A stretch of DNA of 21,461 nt from Rikenellaceae bacterium. Its GTDB lineage: Bacteria > Bacteroidota > Bacteroidia > Bacteroidales > UBA932. The DNA lies in NCBI GenBank assembly GCA_900769905.1, contig CAAGIL010000114.1:1-21461 (forward strand), in the 5' to 3' direction. Positions 14,574 to 21,461 of the stretch are shown in pieces (the stretch's first letter is position 1; every line of letters starts with the position of its first letter). Made by a program: the position numbers and the translations under genes. The notes below the pieces were generated by a model. It did no database searches, was not told the origin of the DNA, and worked only from the letters and a program-made list of their open reading frames with translations.

Positions 14574-15746
14574 TCAGTCAACCTTGAAGTTGAATTCCTT
14601 TCCGTATTCGCGGAGTATGCTCAGACGCAGGGTCCTCTCGGTAAGATTGTAGAGGGAAGACCACTGGGTCTGGGAAGTGAGTTCCTCGGTAGGAGGCTGG
14701 GATACGGCCTTGAGCAGATCCATAGCATCGTCTTCCCTGAGAGAATAATTCTTTGCCCTCAAAGTGTTCCTCAAGGTCTCGTAGCGGGCTTTGCCGTGGT
14801 TGGAGCCCCAACCGTCGGTGGTGCCGACCATAGTAGGGGACACATAGAAATTGGTCACGCAGCGGAGTGTATCATTTCCCGTGAATACTTCCATCACACT
14901 AGGATTTTTATCGCCCTTCTTTTCGTAAACATATTCCACGATGGCGAAATCGCCGGTCGCATCGGCCATGAAGAAATGGTAATTGCTCCTGCCGTTGCCC
15001 TGCATATCCATATCATAGTGTCTGAGCATTTCAACGGCTTCCTTGACGGTAGATGCCCTGTCGAGCAGCATTCTTATTGCAACAGTGGTGTTGATTCTCG
15101 GATTGTTGTTGTTCTGGCAGGTCTGGGCTTCGGTGAGTGCGAGCACTCCGATTGCGAAACCGTCCTCGTTGATTCCGTCAAGAGCGGCGTAAGGCAGTCC
15201 CATAAGCAGGGAGAGATCCTTGTCCGGATCGTTCAGGAAGCCCTGTCCGTAGTTGAGATTGAGTCCGTCCACCATAGAGATGGATTTCTTTCCTCCCTGA
15301 GGCGCTGTATGCACGAGAATGGCTGAAGTAGGGAGGTAACTCTTCTTGTCCTCAGTGAAATGACGGAAGTCATAGTTTCGTCCCATAAGGAAATCAATGC
15401 TCTCGCTTTCCGGCACAGCAAAAGCGCTGCATCCTGCACCGTACTTCACATTCGGGGACTTGGTGTCGAGTTCATCGTAAAGCAGGTAAGCAATGTACTG
15501 GAAGAGCTTGTTGACATCGGTAATGTTGGATTTGAGTACCTGGTCCAGTTTGTAGTCCTCTGTGTAGTAGATTTCATATAGACGCCCTGTGCCGTCAAGG
15601 TCCTTGATTGAACTGAGCATGGCAAGCTTGCTCTCATCGGTGATATGCCCTGCCTTGAAAGGGGTTTCTTTCTTGCAGGAAACACAGGCCAGGATTGCCG
15701 CCAGCGCTATGACAGGCAATGCAAACAGGAAGGTTGTTTTTTTCAT
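14574..15746 (-). CDS. C45/NAAA-like Ntn amide hydrolase lipoprotein (linear C-N bond hydrolase)
   Basis: 390-residue exported hydrolase with a lipobox (ACVSC, Cys24). It belongs to the N-terminal-nucleophile amidases that include penicillin acyltransferase (C45), NAAA/acid ceramidase and choloylglycine hydrolase. The probable nucleophile is C106 in YGAGCSAFA, which would be exposed by autocleavage. It is preceded by about 80 residues that would form the small subunit, as in the C45 acyltransferase with its Cys near 103. Other family marks are MGRNYDF (122-127), ALDGINEDGFAIGVL (188-202), the CVTNF strand (296-300, Asn299) and the late Arg in NHGKARYETL (Arg321). True bile salt hydrolases start directly at the Cys, so an N-acyl-amide substrate is more likely than bile salts. 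It is the first gene of the operon with the two pore-former-like lipoproteins (25-base gap). Confidence 0.88.
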   Translation of the reverse strand: MKKTTFLFALPVIALAAILACVSCKKETPFKAGHITDESKLAMLSSIKDLDGTGRLYEIYYTEDYKLDQVLKSNITDVNKLFQYIAYLLYDELDTKSPNVKYGAGCSAFAVPESESIDFLMGRNYDFRHFTEDKKSYLPTSAILVHTAPQGGKKSISMVDGLNLNYGQGFLNDPDKDLSLLMGLPYAALDGINEDGFAIGVLALTEAQTCQNNNNPRINTTVAIRMLLDRASTVKEAVEMLRHYDMDMQGNGRSNYHFFMADATGDFAIVEYVYEKKGDKNPSVMEVFTGNDTLRCVTNFYVSPTMVGTTDGWGSNHGKARYETLRNTLRAKNYSLREDDAMDLLKAVSQPPTEELTSQTQWSSLYNLTERTLRLSILREYGKEFNFKVD

Positions 15747-15791
15747 TTCTGTATGAGTTTTGAATTATTATAATTCTGATTCAAATCTTAA

Positions 15792-15799
15792 CAAAGATA
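15792..15799 (-). promoter_or_regulatory. -7 element for the amidase/lipoprotein operon
   Basis: The minus strand reads TATCTTTG, a perfect TAnnTTTG, 45 bases before the ATG at 15746. Possible -33 TTTG copies lie 16 or 23 bases further upstream (15819-15816, 15826-15823), neither at the ideal 19-21. No second promoter is evident inside the operon, whose internal gaps are 25 and 10 bases. Confidence 0.6.
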
Positions 15800-15833
15800 A
15801 TCCATGCTCCGCAATCAAAAAACAAAATAAGAT

Positions 15834-15862
15834 GTCGCCCTTTCAAAAATTGAAAAAGCGAC
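15834..15862 (-). terminator. Hairpin with U-rich tail, probable terminator of the tamB-methyltransferase-mtaB unit
   Basis: The outer arms GTCGC/GCGAC (15834-15838, 15858-15862) and inner arms TTTCAA/TTGAAA (15841-15846, 15850-15855) are separated by a 2-base internal loop and close on a 3-base loop. On the minus strand the hairpin is followed by ATCTTATTTTGTTTTTTG, a U-rich run, about 95 bases past the mtaB stop. It could also take part in control of the amidase operon promoter, which begins about 20-30 bases further on. Confidence 0.55.
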
Positions 15863-15893
15863 AAATTTCTTTGAAGATAAGTCAAATTCTGTG

Positions 15894-15928
15894 ATTTGCC
15901 TATACGTAAAATTGTCGTTTAGGCAAAT
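15894..15928. repeat. 9-bp perfect inverted repeat between mtaB and the amidase operon
   Basis: ATTTGCCTA (15894-15902) and TAGGCAAAT (15920-15928) are separated by 17 bases. No U run follows on either strand, so it does not look like a terminator. It could be an operator or a transcript-end stabilising hairpin. Confidence 0.5.
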
Positions 15929-15955
15929 GATGGCAAGACCCAAGGCGGCGGTGTA

Positions 15956-17218
15956 CTATATCGTCACATCTACCAGCGTATTCACCAACTCAGGGTCAAA
16001 CGGGCGGGAAATCCGTATGTAATTACCTGTGTAACCCTCCATATGTCCCTGCTTGCAGGCTGATTCAAAGAGGACGGTTTCCCGGATTCCCCTGTTAGCT
16101 TCGATGAATTCGTAATGGAGTCTGGAGCACAGCTCTTCCAATACTGCAACCCTGCGTTTTTTCTCCTGCTCGTCTGTCTGTCCCGGCATTGCGGCTGCGG
16201 GAGTGCCCGGTCTTCTGGAGTATGGGAAGACGTGGATGAAGGCAGGGCGGATTCTTTCTATGAAGGTCCGTGTCTGCTCGAACAGTTCGGGAGTTTCTCC
16301 CGGCAGTCCGACCATCACGTCAATTCCGAAGAAGACAAGAGGCCTTCCCGGGGCTTCCATTGCCCGGCGGACTGCGGCAATCTTCTCCTCGAAGAATGCA
16401 GTGTCGTAATGTCTTCCCATCAGTTTCAGAAGCTCATCGGAACCTGTCTGCAGCGGGATATGGAAGTGAGGCTGGAATTTGGTGCCTGAGGCTATCCAGC
16501 TTATGATTTCATCAGTCAGCAGATTGGGCTCAATGCTGGATATGCGATATCTCTCGATGCCCGGAATTTCGTTAAGGGCCTTCAACAAGTCAAGAAAAGT
16601 CTCTCCTGTGCTGCGCCCGAAATCTCCCGTGTTGACTCCGGTGAGCACTATCTCCTTGACGCCTTCCGCTGCGATTTTCCCCGCATTCTCCACTGCTTCG
16701 GCTATGCTGATATTCCTGCTTCTGCCGCGGGCATAAGGAACTGTGCAGTACTTGCAGAAGTTGTCGCACCCGTCCTGCACTTTCAGGAAAGAGCGCGTCC
16801 GCTCCCCCGTGCTGTATGCTCCGAATACTGCAGGCACGACTCCGCAATGGGCTGCATCCCCGTGGACTGCCGGCTTAATGCCGAGAAGTGCCAGGCTTGC
16901 CGGCACCACGAGGGCCTTCTCCTCAGCTCCGAATACGCGCGTCACTCCTTCAATGCGCTCAATTTCAGCGCGTCTCAGCTGGGCGCTGCATCCAGTCACG
17001 ACTATTTTCGCCCCGGGATTGACCCTGTGGACCTTGCGTACCAGGTTGCGCGACTTGCTGTCAGAAGTTGCGGTCACCGAACAGGTGTTAACCAGATAGA
17101 TGTCCGCCTTTTCATTCCAGGGCACTACCTCGAATCCGTTTTCGATAAAGCCTCTTTCGTATGTGGAAGTCTCGGCGTAGTTGAGCTTGCAGCCGAGGGT
17201 GAGAAATGCAATTTTCAT
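15956..17218 (-). CDS. mtaB: tRNA (N6-threonylcarbamoyladenosine) 2-methylthiotransferase MtaB
   Basis: 420-residue radical-SAM enzyme that adds a methylthio group to t6A37 of tRNAs decoding ANN codons. The N-terminal UPF0004 domain supplies three cluster cysteines, C10 (LTLGCKLNYAE), C46 (LVNTCSVT) and C77 (VVTGCSAQ). The radical SAM motif is C151-D-N-F-C155-K-Y-C158, followed by TVPYARGRSRN. LGCKLN and NTCSVT are typical of MtaB rather than MiaB or RimO. The ATG at 17218 matches the family start. An upstream TTG (17230) would overlap the methyltransferase gene. It starts 4 bases after that gene's stop, so the two are one unit. The end is followed by a hairpin terminator. Confidence 0.95.
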   Translation of the reverse strand: MKIAFLTLGCKLNYAETSTYERGFIENGFEVVPWNEKADIYLVNTCSVTATSDSKSRNLVRKVHRVNPGAKIVVTGCSAQLRRAEIERIEGVTRVFGAEEKALVVPASLALLGIKPAVHGDAAHCGVVPAVFGAYSTGERTRSFLKVQDGCDNFCKYCTVPYARGRSRNISIAEAVENAGKIAAEGVKEIVLTGVNTGDFGRSTGETFLDLLKALNEIPGIERYRISSIEPNLLTDEIISWIASGTKFQPHFHIPLQTGSDELLKLMGRHYDTAFFEEKIAAVRRAMEAPGRPLVFFGIDVMVGLPGETPELFEQTRTFIERIRPAFIHVFPYSRRPGTPAAAMPGQTDEQEKKRRVAVLEELCSRLHYEFIEANRGIRETVLFESACKQGHMEGYTGNYIRISRPFDPELVNTLVDVTI

Positions 17219-17222
17219 ACAG

Positions 17223-17930
17223 TTATGCAAGAATTATGAAGACGCAGGGGCGTTTGCCTATGCTGACGGGCTCCTTGCGCCACTGTGCTACGCGTGCCGT
17301 GCGTATGTACTGGGTTGGAAGGCTGATGTCTGCTGCGACGCAGATACGCGTGTCCGGGGACAGGGTCTGGAGCATATCTGAGAACAGGGCATCGTTGCGG
17401 TATGGAGTCTCTATGATTATTTCACTCCTCGATGCGGAGCGCGACTGTTTCTCCAGGGTTCTGAGGGCGGCTTTGCGGCTTTCAGGCTTGGCCGGGATGT
17501 AGCCGCAGAATTCGAAGCATTGTCCGTTGAGTCCGGAAGCCATCAGCGCCATCATCAGGGAAGACGGACCTACGAGTGGAACGACCTCCACTCCCTGCCG
17601 GTGGCAGAGACCCACAAGGCGGGCCCCGGGATCAGCGACTGCCGGAAGTCCGGCCTCGGACAGCAGACCAACGTCGCTCCCTTCAAAGAGCGACATCAGT
17701 GCGCGTACTTCCTCGTCCGTGCTGTGCTCGTTGAGTTCGTGGAATTCGAGCTCGTCAATATGCCCCTTGAGTCCGTATTTGGACAGAAACCTGCGTGCGG
17801 TGCGGGTCTCCTCGACCACGAAACGCTTCAGGCTGCACGCCGTTTCCAGCACGTGCTTCGGTATGACTTCCTCCACAGGGTTATCTCCCAGCGGAGTCGG
17901 TATCAGGTAGAGTTTCCCCTTGCTTGTCAT
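17223..17930 (-). CDS. RsmI-like SAM-dependent methyltransferase (tetrapyrrole methylase fold)
   Basis: 235-residue cytoplasmic methyltransferase of the RsmI type, whose known member 2'-O-methylates C1402 of 16S rRNA. Motifs are GKLYLIPTPLGDNP at the start, VVEETRTARRFL, the SAM loop GLLSEAGLPAVADPG, VVPLVGPSSLMMALMASGL and FCGYIP. It is shorter than E. coli RsmI (about 286 residues) and lacks its C-terminal extension. As I recall, Bacteroidetes carry such a short paralog in addition to RsmI, so the exact target is uncertain. The ATG at 17930 is chosen because the next upstream candidate (17939) is a TTG. The start lies 50 bases inside the end of tamB in another frame. Confidence 0.9.
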   Translation of the reverse strand: MTSKGKLYLIPTPLGDNPVEEVIPKHVLETACSLKRFVVEETRTARRFLSKYGLKGHIDELEFHELNEHSTDEEVRALMSLFEGSDVGLLSEAGLPAVADPGARLVGLCHRQGVEVVPLVGPSSLMMALMASGLNGQCFEFCGYIPAKPESRKAALRTLEKQSRSASRSEIIIETPYRNDALFSDMLQTLSPDTRICVAADISLPTQYIRTARVAQWRKEPVSIGKRPCVFIILA

Positions 17931-20900
17931 CTTTCTCAATCTTGATTATGGTCTGCTCCCTGTTCGTGCTTTCTTCTTCCTTGCCTTTTTTCCTGAAAAT
18001 GCTCCTGAAGAACTGCCCGAGTTTGGTGTATTCCTTCTGGTAGCTCAAACCTACACCGTTGCGCTGGGAGAGATCCAGGTAGCTGGAGTACTCGTCGGCC
18101 GAGTGGGAGAAGAGGTTGAAGCGGAACTTGCCCTCCGGGTCAAGCTTGATCTGGATGTCAAGGTCGCCTATCATATCCCCGTTGCCGGCGCTGTTGTTGT
18201 ATTTGCGGTTGGCCACGCTGCCGCCGACTATGACCCTGTTGTTGAAGAGCTGGGTGGAGATGGCCACGTCGAAGACGTTGTTGCCGTCTGCGAGTCCCTG
18301 ATAACCTATGCCGACATCGACAGGAATCTCAAGCTTCTGGAGTATGGAGTTGAGCTGGTTGGCCATCAGTCCGGTTACGTTGGAAAGCAGCACATCGCTG
18401 CTGTTGAACACTCCGGAACTTTCGTCAGGGATGAAGGAGCCCATCAGCAGGAGGGCCAGGAACTGTTTCTGCACCTTGTCTTCAGTGGACAACGATGATT
18501 CAACCTGGGCGCGGGTGGTAGGATTGAGGTCAGGAACGTCGATGCTGAAACTGATTCGGGGGTTCTTGAGCCTGTCGGATATGGTGATGCCGCATTCCAC
18601 ATTGCGCTTCAGACCCTCGCTGCTCTTGTCGGTGAGAAGCGGGTCCAGCGAGGCTTTCAGCTTGTAGAGGGCCTGGACATCAAGTTCGGTGTCCAGTAAA
18701 TCGCCGCCGAACTTGATGGAACTGCCTTCCTGGACAGAAAAGTCCTTTGACAGTACTCCAGGTATTGCAAACTGGTAGTTTCCTTCGCTTATGTTGAAGT
18801 CTCCGTTGAGCTTGAACTGGTCATACTTCGGACGCAGGGCGATGCTCACTGAGCCGCTTCCGCTGAACGAAGCCACGTTGCCTGAAGACTTGTCTATTTC
18901 CACGTATGCCTTGACCCCGCTGTGTACGTTCACGTTCGCCTTGATGCTTATGTCTGAACTGCGGGTCATTTCCTGCGCAAGCGTGTTCATCATCTCGTCG
19001 TAAGGGTCAATTTCCTTGACGGCTTCGGTGAAGCTGAGCAGGTTGCTCGTGCTGGCAGTAGCCCCGCCCATAGGTATGTGCACATTGCCGTCGCCCTGGG
19101 TGTGAACGCTGCCTTCGATTTCCAGTGCATCCAGCGGTCCGCGTATGTCGGCGTATCCTCCGCCCCGCAGGAGACCGTAGAAGCTGCGCCCCTTCTCTTC
19201 CTGCGCGTCCACGAACTTCATATTGTCCACCTCCACCCTCGAGTTGAGGCTGAATTCGCTCAAATGTCTGTGATTAAGCACACCGTTGAAACTTCCCCTG
19301 CCCCAGGAGTCGTCGCGTATGCTGAGCTGGTCGAAGTGTATGCCGTCATTTGCCAGCCTTACGGGACCGTCGACATAATACTGCACACCAGTCATTGCCA
19401 GAAGGGCTCCCACATTCTCCAGCCTGAGGTCCTGGCTTTCGATGTTCAGTCCTCCCACGTTGCCCTGCAGTCTCAGTTTTCCGCTCAGACTGCCGTCCAA
19501 GCTTTCGAAGATATCCTTGAGGAATGCTCCTGCGGGCTTGAGGCCCAGGCGATTGAATTCTGCGGATATGTCCATGCGTCCGTCATCCAGATAGTAGAGA
19601 CCGTTGGCGTAGAAGCTGTTTATGCCTCCCAGCTCATTGCTGACGAATATTTCCAGGTCCTCACCGTCGTCCTCGAGTATGCCCGAAATGCGCAGATTGC
19701 CCGCGTCAGCGCCAGCTATGCTCAGTGAGTCCATCCTTATGTCTGCCAGCATACCCAGGGCGCGCCCCAGTTCGGAATCCAGGAAGGCCATACCGTTCAG
19801 TTTGCCCCGTATATCGTAAGCTTGAGGAAGGAATTCGTCTATCACGGAAATGTCCACGTCTGAAATCTTCAGGAAAAGGGTGTCGCTCCTGTCCCTGGAA
19901 ATTCCTCCGTCAAGCTGGATGGACTGATGGCCGTTGCTGATGCTCAGCTTGTCTACAAACAGGTCGCTGCCCCTTACCGATATGTCGGATTCACTCAGGC
20001 TCCAGACGGATTCTCCTACTGAGAGGAAAGACTCCAGAGGGTGAGCGCGAAGCACGAGGGCATCGAGGGAGTCGCGGTATATGAGTCCGTCCATAAGGAA
20101 GTCGCCGCCCTCCGAGATGCCGGGAACACGTTCGAAGTTCAGTCCCAGAGCGAAGTTGTTGCTGTCGGCGGAGAGATTTATTCGCGGCCGGCTCATGTCC
20201 AGGTGGTTGAGGCGTATGTTTTCACCTTCCAGCAGAAGTCTCAGGGCATCGTCGAAGTTGTCGAGGGAAAGGTTTGCACTGCGCAGGAAGTTGTTTCCGT
20301 ATGCAAGGAGAGGGGAGTCCACATTGAAGTACATATCCCCGTTGTCGCCAATTTCCATTTCGGCGCTGCTGCCTTCGGCAATGAAGAGCCCAGGAAGGAG
20401 GAAGGAACATAGTTTGCGGCTGTCGCCGGTTTCCAGGCGGAAGTCGTAGTGGCCGCAATTCCTGTCTTCGGCTGCGTCGGAAAGGGAGTACAGTGCCGGG
20501 AGTTCCTTGCGCGCCGTCAGGTACTGGAGGTCGGCAGGCAGATTGTAAAAACCCCTCTCCCCGGAGGCGCTCATCCTTGCGAACGGCGCTTCCATTGTGA
20601 AATACTGGTCAATTCCGAGGCGGTAAGCCTTGAAATGGATGTCTCCTATACCGTTGCGGGCGCTGGTGTTTTCGAGAGCAAGTCCGTTTATGTCAATGCG
20701 GCCGTCAAAAAATCCTCCCTTGGCAATAACGTCGCCGTCGAGGTCGAAACTGAGCCGGGAGATGCCTCGTTTGTCAATATTCAGGGCGTAGAGGTCGATG
20801 TTGTCCACTTTAGCATCCACGCGGTAACGTTTGTTCTCAATCTTTGGGGACAGGTCTGCGAGCGCATCCAGGCTGAGGCTCATTGCCGGGTCGGAGCTGA

Positions 20901-21461
20901 GAAGCTTGAGCGTGGCAGTGCCGTTGTCCATGTACGCCTTGGCGGAGATGCCGGAGTAATCGTAGCCGAAGGCCTGGAAACTGCTTACGGAAAGGCTGTC
21001 CACCCTGAGGTCGGGAATGCCGGGACGCAAGGTCGCCCCGAGTTCGGTGAAGAAACTGCATTTCCCGAGTCCTCTGACTCCGCTTAGCTTCCCGGCATCA
21101 AGATCCGTGGCGTTCAGAGCTGCGGATATCTGCACGGCCCTGCGCGGGTCCAGGGCATTGCGTATGTCGCCCGACAGTTTGAGTCGACCTGCGTTGGAAC
21201 TCAGGTTACCACTGATTTTCAGCCTGTTGAGAGGTCCGCTTACTTCGGCATTCAGATTGAAGAAAACCCCTCTTGCGTATTTGTAAGCCGTTGAAGGGAA
21301 TTGCACCCCGAATCCGGAGATGAAGCGTCCCAGAGCCGGGAGAGTGAAATTCAACTTGTTAACCTGGATGTCGGTGAGCATTGCTTCCACATCCGGCAGT
21401 CCTATGATGCGGCAGTCCAGTTCTCCGCTGAGTTTGCTGTTGCTGTCGGTGAAACGGAAAT
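17881..21461 (-). CDS. tamB: TamB-like translocation/assembly module protein, 5' end outside window
   Basis: 1192 residues are visible, and the frame is open through the last base, so the N-terminus with its signal anchor is missing. The internal GTG at 21390 is not a start. The protein is a long series of beta strands in AsmA/DUF490 style (for example LSGKLRLQGNVGGLNIESQDL, DALEIEGSVHTQGDGNVHIP), as expected for the bridge-like periplasmic proteins that work with Omp85-family partners or carry lipids to the outer membrane. The C-terminal TamB_C domain is clear: LLLMGSFIPDESSG, VTGLMANQLNSILQKL, VDVGIGYQG, NNRVIVGGSVANRKY and GVGLSYQKEYTKLGQFFRSIF. The last 30 residues are charged and probably disordered, and their codons overlap the start of the methyltransferase gene by 50 bases. 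Confidence 0.93.
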   Translation of the reverse strand, partial: FRFTDSNSKLSGELDCRIIGLPDVEAMLTDIQVNKLNFTLPALGRFISGFGVQFPSTAYKYARGVFFNLNAEVSGPLNRLKISGNLSSNAGRLKLSGDIRNALDPRRAVQISAALNATDLDAGKLSGVRGLGKCSFFTELGATLRPGIPDLRVDSLSVSSFQAFGYDYSGISAKAYMDNGTATLKLLSSDPAMSLSLDALADLSPKIENKRYRVDAKVDNIDLYALNIDKRGISRLSFDLDGDVIAKGGFFDGRIDINGLALENTSARNGIGDIHFKAYRLGIDQYFTMEAPFARMSASGERGFYNLPADLQYLTARKELPALYSLSDAAEDRNCGHYDFRLETGDSRKLCSFLLPGLFIAEGSSAEMEIGDNGDMYFNVDSPLLAYGNNFLRSANLSLDNFDDALRLLLEGENIRLNHLDMSRPRINLSADSNNFALGLNFERVPGISEGGDFLMDGLIYRDSLDALVLRAHPLESFLSVGESVWSLSESDISVRGSDLFVDKLSISNGHQSIQLDGGISRDRSDTLFLKISDVDISVIDEFLPQAYDIRGKLNGMAFLDSELGRALGMLADIRMDSLSIAGADAGNLRISGILEDDGEDLEIFVSNELGGINSFYANGLYYLDDGRMDISAEFNRLGLKPAGAFLKDIFESLDGSLSGKLRLQGNVGGLNIESQDLRLENVGALLAMTGVQYYVDGPVRLANDGIHFDQLSIRDDSWGRGSFNGVLNHRHLSEFSLNSRVEVDNMKFVDAQEEKGRSFYGLLRGGGYADIRGPLDALEIEGSVHTQGDGNVHIPMGGATASTSNLLSFTEAVKEIDPYDEMMNTLAQEMTRSSDISIKANVNVHSGVKAYVEIDKSSGNVASFSGSGSVSIALRPKYDQFKLNGDFNISEGNYQFAIPGVLSKDFSVQEGSSIKFGGDLLDTELDVQALYKLKASLDPLLTDKSSEGLKRNVECGITISDRLKNPRISFSIDVPDLNPTTRAQVESSLSTEDKVQKQFLALLLMGSFIPDESSGVFNSSDVLLSNVTGLMANQLNSILQKLEIPVDVGIGYQGLADGNNVFDVAISTQLFNNRVIVGGSVANRKYNNSAGNGDMIGDLDIQIKLDPEGKFRFNLFSHSADEYSSYLDLSQRNGVGLSYQKEYTKLGQFFRSIFRKKGKEEESTNREQTIIKIEKDDKQGETLPDTDSAGR

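Noticed and set aside
14548..14581. TTG start at 14581 for the 597-aa lipoprotein
   Set aside because: It adds 11 polar residues in front of a standard signal peptide and overlaps the amidase stop. The ATG at 14548 gives MFKKLLAFMAF, a normal lipoprotein start.
14262..15326. Long plus-strand open frame of 354 codons
   Set aside because: It runs antisense across the amidase gene and the start of the lipoprotein gene, both of which have signal peptides and family motifs. The plus-strand product resembles nothing.
14574..15746. Bile salt hydrolase
   Set aside because: The nucleophile Cys lies at residue 106 after a segment of about 80 residues, as in C45/NAAA enzymes. Bile salt hydrolases begin with the Cys right after the initiator Met or signal peptide.
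21388..21390. GTG at 21390 as the start of tamB
   Set aside because: The frame is open upstream to the window edge with beta-strand sequence of the same kind and there is no signal anchor, so the gene simply continues beyond the window.
1..21461. CRISPR array, tRNA or rRNA gene, insertion sequence or integrase
   Set aside because: I found no regularly spaced direct repeats, no rRNA-like stretch, no terminal inverted repeats with a transposase, and no tRNA cloverleaf in any of the gaps.

Overview
The window reads as chromosomal DNA of a gut-type Bacteroidales bacterium. The supporting signs are Bacteroidetes-style promoters (TAnnTTTG at -7), starts without Shine-Dalgarno sequences, many lipoprotein signals, a two-propeller tricorn-like protease, an M49-like lipoprotein, a fimbrillin-like domain and the Bacteroidetes form of RecQ. 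Eleven full or nearly full protein genes and one unlisted 34-codon gene cover almost everything. The three larger gaps (about 190, 240 and 210 bases) carry promoters, hairpins and a terminator. I see no rRNA, tRNA, CRISPR array or insertion sequence.

Layout. 1-3236 (minus): a tricorn-like S41 protease missing only its last residues. 3429-6676 (plus): a two-gene unit of an M49-like lipoprotein with a broken zinc motif, translationally coupled to an AspT/YidE-type transporter. 6673-6777 (minus): a tiny acidic ORF with its own consensus promoter, whose stop shares a CTAG with the transporter stop. 6913-10488 (minus): LysR regulator, RecQ helicase and PhnP-like metallo-beta-lactamase-fold hydrolase, starting from a good promoter at 10509-10540. 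10549-15746 (minus): a three-gene unit of a C45-type Ntn amide hydrolase lipoprotein followed by two paralogous lipoproteins. 15956-21461 (minus): tamB (5' end outside the window), an RsmI-like methyltransferase and mtaB, tightly packed.

The most interesting part is 10549-15746. The two lipoproteins (731 and 597 residues) have unrelated N-terminal halves but collinear C-terminal modules of about 330 residues. These modules look like the leukocidin/alpha-hemolysin beta-barrel pore-forming toxin fold, including a glycine-rich segment of alternating polar and nonpolar residues where the stem should be. They sit 10 bases apart, like the genes of a bi-component toxin, and share an operon with a predicted periplasmic or surface N-terminal-nucleophile amidase. 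I infer a surface-anchored, two-component pore-former-like system. The fold call rests on my reading of motifs and needs structure prediction.

Other points to check are the M49-like protein that has lost the first histidine of its HExxH motif, and the small convergent gene at 6673-6777, which lies inside the predicted 3' untranslated region of the transporter transcript.
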